Shown here piece after piece: positions 5,579-7,998 of a stretch of 7,998 nt of DNA. Below the pieces are notes generated by a model that saw nothing but the letters and a program-made list of their open reading frames with translations, made no database searches and was not told the origin of the DNA. Made by a program: the position numbers and the translations under genes. The stretch's first letter is position 1. The number at the start of each line of letters is the position of its first letter. Where the stretch lies: the NCBI GenBank assembly GCA_017627975.1, contig JAGAFT010000240.1:1-7998 (forward strand), given 5' to 3'. Origin of the DNA: Oscillospiraceae bacterium. GTDB lineage: Bacteria; Bacillota_A; Clostridia; Oscillospirales; Oscillospiraceae.

Positions 5579-6166
5579 ATGAGCATGGTTTTGGGCCCCA
5601 TCCACCACTGGCTGTACGGCAAGATCGGCCATCAGGAGGAGCTGACAAAGGCGCTCGCCGCCCATGCGAAGGCGGAGGGCTGGATCGAAGACACCGGGCG
5701 ATTTGAAAAGACGCTGTCCCCGCTGGAGAGCGTAATCGACGAGGGCAACATCCACGGCTGGCTGCAAGCTCAGATCACCGACGCCGAGACGCGCTATGCC
5801 GCGCTGGTGTGTGCGCTTCTGGCAGAGGACGGAGGAAGGTTGAATTCGCTCTGTGCCGTGGCGGCCGCTTTCGGAGAGCAGCACGCGATCGCCCCGGAGG
5901 CTGATCCGGAGGAGGCGTATCGCGCCTTTGAGGATTTCTTTGTCAACGGCATGCCCTGCGACCGGATCAATGCCGTCACCGCGAAGGACGCTGATTGTCT
6001 CTCCTGGGAGATGACGCGAGATATCCACGCGCAGTACTGGACGGCCAGTGAGGATGGCAGCACACCATATTACGCTCTGCGCAAAAACGTCATGGACGGG
6101 ATGATGAATCAGACGGCGCTGCGTCTCGTCATGGAAGATACGGCGCATTATTCGATCATCAAGTAA
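5579..6166 (+). CDS. Conserved-looking protein of unknown function (195 aa)
   Basis: I do not recognise this family with certainty. The protein is soluble, acidic and mostly helical, without signal peptide or membrane segment. Features that look conserved rather than random are GPIHHWLY (6-13), GWIEDTGRFE (34-43), the paired FVNGMPCDRINAV (121-133) and WEMTRDIHAQYW (143-154), and the end LRLVMEDTAHYSIIK. The many histidines (9, 10, 18, 59, 102, 150, 190) and four cysteines (78, 92, 127, 140) could bind a metal or heme, but this is a guess. It starts five bases after the DUF1858 stop; AAAGGGG nine bases upstream of ATG 5579 can serve as ribosome site. Being between the DUF1858 gene and the ferredoxin, under the Crp/Fnr-type operator, suggests a role in redox or nitrosative stress. 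Confidence 0.8.
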   Translation: MSMVLGPIHHWLYGKIGHQEELTKALAAHAKAEGWIEDTGRFEKTLSPLESVIDEGNIHGWLQAQITDAETRYAALVCALLAEDGGRLNSLCAVAAAFGEQHAIAPEADPEEAYRAFEDFFVNGMPCDRINAVTAKDADCLSWEMTRDIHAQYWTASEDGSTPYYALRKNVMDGMMNQTALRLVMEDTAHYSIIK

Positions 6167-6184
6167 TCTTATTAGGAGGATGTC

Positions 6185-6373
6185 ATGAAAGCATTTGTCA
6201 ATCAGGATCTTTGCATTGGCTGCGGGATGTGTACCGTCGCCTGCCCTGACGTGTTCGAGCTGAACGGCGACGGCAAGGCCGAGGCTTTCGCAGAAACCAC
6301 CGCGGATAACCGCGACGACGCACAGACCGCCATCGACGGCTGCCCCGTCAGCGCCATTCGGGAGAAAGAGTAG
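6185..6373 (+). CDS. Single-cluster [4Fe-4S] ferredoxin
   Basis: This 62-residue protein has CIGCGMCTVACP (Cys10, 13, 16, 20) and a distant CPVSAI (Cys53). This is the pattern of monocluster ferredoxins of the Thermotoga type, where Cys10, 13 and 16 with Cys53 hold one 4Fe-4S cluster and the second cluster is lost. The central part is acidic, as usual for a soluble low-potential electron carrier. A strong AGGAGGA (6174-6180) precedes ATG 6185. It is the last gene of the operon and would supply electrons to a partner enzyme, perhaps the 195-aa protein, the hemerythrin protein or an enzyme outside the window. Confidence 0.93.
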   Translation: MKAFVNQDLCIGCGMCTVACPDVFELNGDGKAEAFAETTADNRDDAQTAIDGCPVSAIREKE

Positions 6374-6456
6374 AGGATCTATCCTTTTCTAATCTACACC
6401 CTTCCCATTTGTTGAAATCGTTGAGCTTGCCATTACTCGGTCATTAGGCAATGATT
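6374..6456. other. Short spacer between ferredoxin operon and mobile-element debris
   Basis: Lower-GC sequence without a gene. No clear terminator for the operon is visible; only a weak GGAT/ATCC dyad near 6375 and a 5-bp TTGCC/GGCAA dyad (6427-6431, 6447-6451) occur. It probably holds the boundary of the inserted element. Confidence 0.35.
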
Positions 6457-7548
6457 TTACCGTTCTACGTCCCTAGAAATTGTTCGAGACGGAACTTCAC
6501 GATGCTGTACCTCCTGCTGTTTCTGCTTGAGGGTCTCGCGGAGGGATCGGGATGTGGGGTTGCTTGGCTCTTCACCCAGCAGGTCGGCAACCTGATTTCT
6601 CACCTCGCGCATAATGGCGTAATCGTAGCTATTACCATAAACATCTTCGACCTTGGAAACAGCCCGCTTTTCTTCCTCCGGGCGGAGGGAGAGGCGGGCT
6701 GTCTCCAGTTTCTCTGGGTCAACTTCTTCAGCACGGGCCTCCAAATCGTGATATTCGTCCAGCGCCTTATCCAGCTCTGCACTGTATTTGGCTTCGGCGG
6801 CCGCGGCCTTCTGGATTTGCGCCTCTCTGCCGTCCATCCAGGCCCTCACGTCTTTCATGCCCTTGTCGTCAGATTTACCGAAGGTGGACATGACCCGCTC
6901 CTTCTCGGATTTCAGCTCTTCCAGATCTTCCGTAGCCTCCGCGATCTTGGCATTCAACCGGCGATTCTCGGAGAAGTGCAAAGGTGAGAACTTTTGCTTT
7001 TCGGCCAGCAGCTTCTTTCGTTCAGCCAGCTTCTGCTTGATCTGACTGGTGATTGTATTGTACTGCGTGAAGCCCAAAACGACATCCGCCATGTCTTCCC
7101 GTGTCCGCGCGGCGATACCGCTGGCATACGCGATCTGGTACGCGAACACGATCATGTTGGCCCGCAGCTTTTCCATGGCCTGTGCCAGCGCAGGGATCGA
7201 ATCCTGCACGGCTTTCACCAGTTTCTGGAACTCGTCCTTGATTTGTCGCAGCAGAGCGTTGTCCCTCTTTATCTGCCGGTTCAGCTCGCAGCGCTCCGAA
7301 ACGATGCCTTTCTTCTCCATTGCTCGGGCGGCCACGCCCTCATGGATCGTGGGCTGCTCGTCTTTGCCCTGATCGGCAAAGCTGCGGTGGTCGATACGTT
7401 CCTCCAGACCCTTTTGCTCTAGACAGAGATTCACTTCATCCGCCCATGCCGCGCGCCAGGCCACCAACTGCTCGTCGCTGTTCCAGCGCTCGGAGATAGG
7501 GTTCTGCCTGCCATACTTCGTGCTCTTTGGGTATTCTGCTTTCTCCAT
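6457..7548 (-). pseudogene. MobA/MobL relaxase C-terminal remnant fused to the start of a group II intron protein
   Basis: The 363-residue frame begins with AAGGAGG (7560-7554) and ATG 7548. From about residue 22 it matches the part of MobA/MobL plasmid relaxases after the catalytic domain: WNSDEQLVAWRAAWADEVN, ERIDHRSFADQG (50-61), PTIHEGVAARAMEKKGIVSER (66-86), INR-like LNRQIKRDN. It then continues as a long charged, coiled-coil tail to residue 363. The N-terminal nickase domain, with its tyrosine and HUH histidines, is absent, so DNA nicking is impossible. The first ~21 residues (MEKAEYPKSTKYGRQNPISE) do not belong to a relaxase. They follow intron RNA sequence and its ribosome site directly, so they look like the start of an intron-encoded reverse transcriptase. 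The fusion is in frame and may still be translated. Origin by deletion inside an intron-bearing relaxase gene is inferred. Confidence 0.75.
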
Positions 7549-7995
7549 ATTGACCTCCTTCCTCCGTTTCTTCGGACTTACGATTGTTCGGCCCTTCCCC
7601 CATTTTTTCTTTGAGGTACTATGGCCTCTGCTGACTTCTCACAGTTCGTTGTTACTACGTTTCGGCTACCATCTGCTCATTGCTTTATCCGGCTTCGGCC
7701 TCTTCGCCGCCCTCCACGTCTGTGAGATCTCCCCGGGTACTCACACATTCTTTCACCCTTATACCCGCCATGTTTACCGCAAGCGATTCCGTGCAGCTAT
7801 TGGGTTTTGGCTTGTTTGGCAGTCTTACCCTCGCTTACAGCCTGACATAATTCCTGTTCGTCGGGCCAGAGTTTTGCCGCTGCCTTCCTTCAGATTCCGC
7901 TTCACAACGGACACCCTTGGCTTTGGCTGTGACCTTCCCGCTGCCGGGCGGTCTCGGGACTTTCACCCGTTAGAATGTGCGCTCGCCGGGCGCAC
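7549..7995 (-). mobile_element. Group II intron, 5' part (RNA domains I to early IV)
   Basis: Read on the minus strand, the region starts GTGCGCCCGG at 7995, the GUGYG 5' end of group II introns. It continues with GGGTGAAAGTCCCG (7968-7955), GGAATCTGAAGGAAGGC (ending 7882) and, close to the protein start, GTCAGCAGAGGCCATAGTA (7635-7617). All are well-known phrases of bacterial group II intron domains I-IV. A ribosome site and ATG then follow at 7560-7546, where the intron-encoded protein normally begins. No reverse transcriptase/maturase domain and no domain V/VI follow; a relaxase fragment does. The intron is thus 3'-truncated and cannot splice or move alone. Only three bases of the 5' flank are in the window. 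There is no protein-coding gene in this stretch. Confidence 0.82.
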
Positions 7996-7998
7996 CAA

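Noticed and set aside
5534..6148. Minus-strand frame of 204 codons opposite the 195-aa protein
   Set aside because: The plus-strand gene has operon context and a ribosome site; the antisense frame has neither, and no domain is visible.
6405..6425. TTGTTGAAA near the ferredoxin end as a third operator
   Set aside because: Only the left half matches; no CAACA follows and no gene or promoter is positioned to use it.
6427..6451. TTGCC/GGCAA dyad as transposon end or terminator
   Set aside because: Five pairs with a 15-base loop, no T run and no matching copy at the other side of the element.
6994..7422. Plus-strand frames opposite the relaxase remnant
   Set aside because: The minus strand carries clear MobA/MobL motifs; the opposite translation is hydrophobic low-complexity without family features.
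1..7998. CRISPR array, tRNA or rRNA genes
   Set aside because: No regularly spaced repeats and no tRNA-like cloverleaf or rRNA signature was seen on either strand; the structured RNA at 7549-7995 fits a group II intron instead.

Overview
The window looks like chromosome of a high-GC anaerobic Firmicute, most likely a gut Oscillospiraceae/Clostridia relative. This rests on the AGGAGG-type ribosome sites, the sigma-A-like promoters, the single-cluster ferredoxin, the DUF438/DUF1858 redox proteins, and the resemblance of the MATE pump and HxlR regulator to clostridial types. It is an inference from gene content and composition, not from a marker gene.

Layout. 1-480 is the C-terminal third of an AspC-type aminotransferase. 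It converges on an HxlR-family regulator (696-1007, minus), and a strong bidirectional terminator (594-641) lies between them. The 390-base gap 1008-1397 holds several unexplained inverted repeats, then a near-consensus promoter and a structured leader ending in a terminator-like hairpin just before the ribosome site of a MATE pump (1398-2648). The leader suits a transcription-attenuating riboswitch; the guanidine-IV (mepA-motif) class is a candidate. The pump seems to lack about 33 residues in the middle.

2624-6373 is the core: a redox or nitrosative-stress locus. It contains a DUF1858-DUF438-hemerythrin-PAS protein (2696-4192), a Crp/Fnr regulator with an overlapping DUF488 gene on the minus strand (5271-4245), and a divergent three-gene operon of a small DUF1858 CxxxCxxC protein, an unrecognised 195-aa protein and a 4Fe-4S ferredoxin (5358-6373). 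The promoters of the hemerythrin gene and of the operon carry the same 18-bp operator, GTTGTTG-NNN-CAACATAC, exactly 18 bases upstream of a -10 element. This is the geometry of Crp/Fnr class II activation. The regulator's own promoter is divergent and overlapping, with the operator just downstream of its predicted start, so it may repress itself. No hybrid cluster protein gene, the usual partner of DUF1858 proteins, is present in the window.

6457-7998 (minus) is mobile-element debris. The 5' part of a group II intron (RNA domains, no intact reverse transcriptase) runs into a 363-aa reading frame. Its first ~22 residues look like the start of an intron-encoded protein, and the rest is the C-terminal, non-catalytic part of a MobA/MobL relaxase. 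The simplest explanation is that an intron sat in or near a relaxase gene and an internal deletion fused the two.
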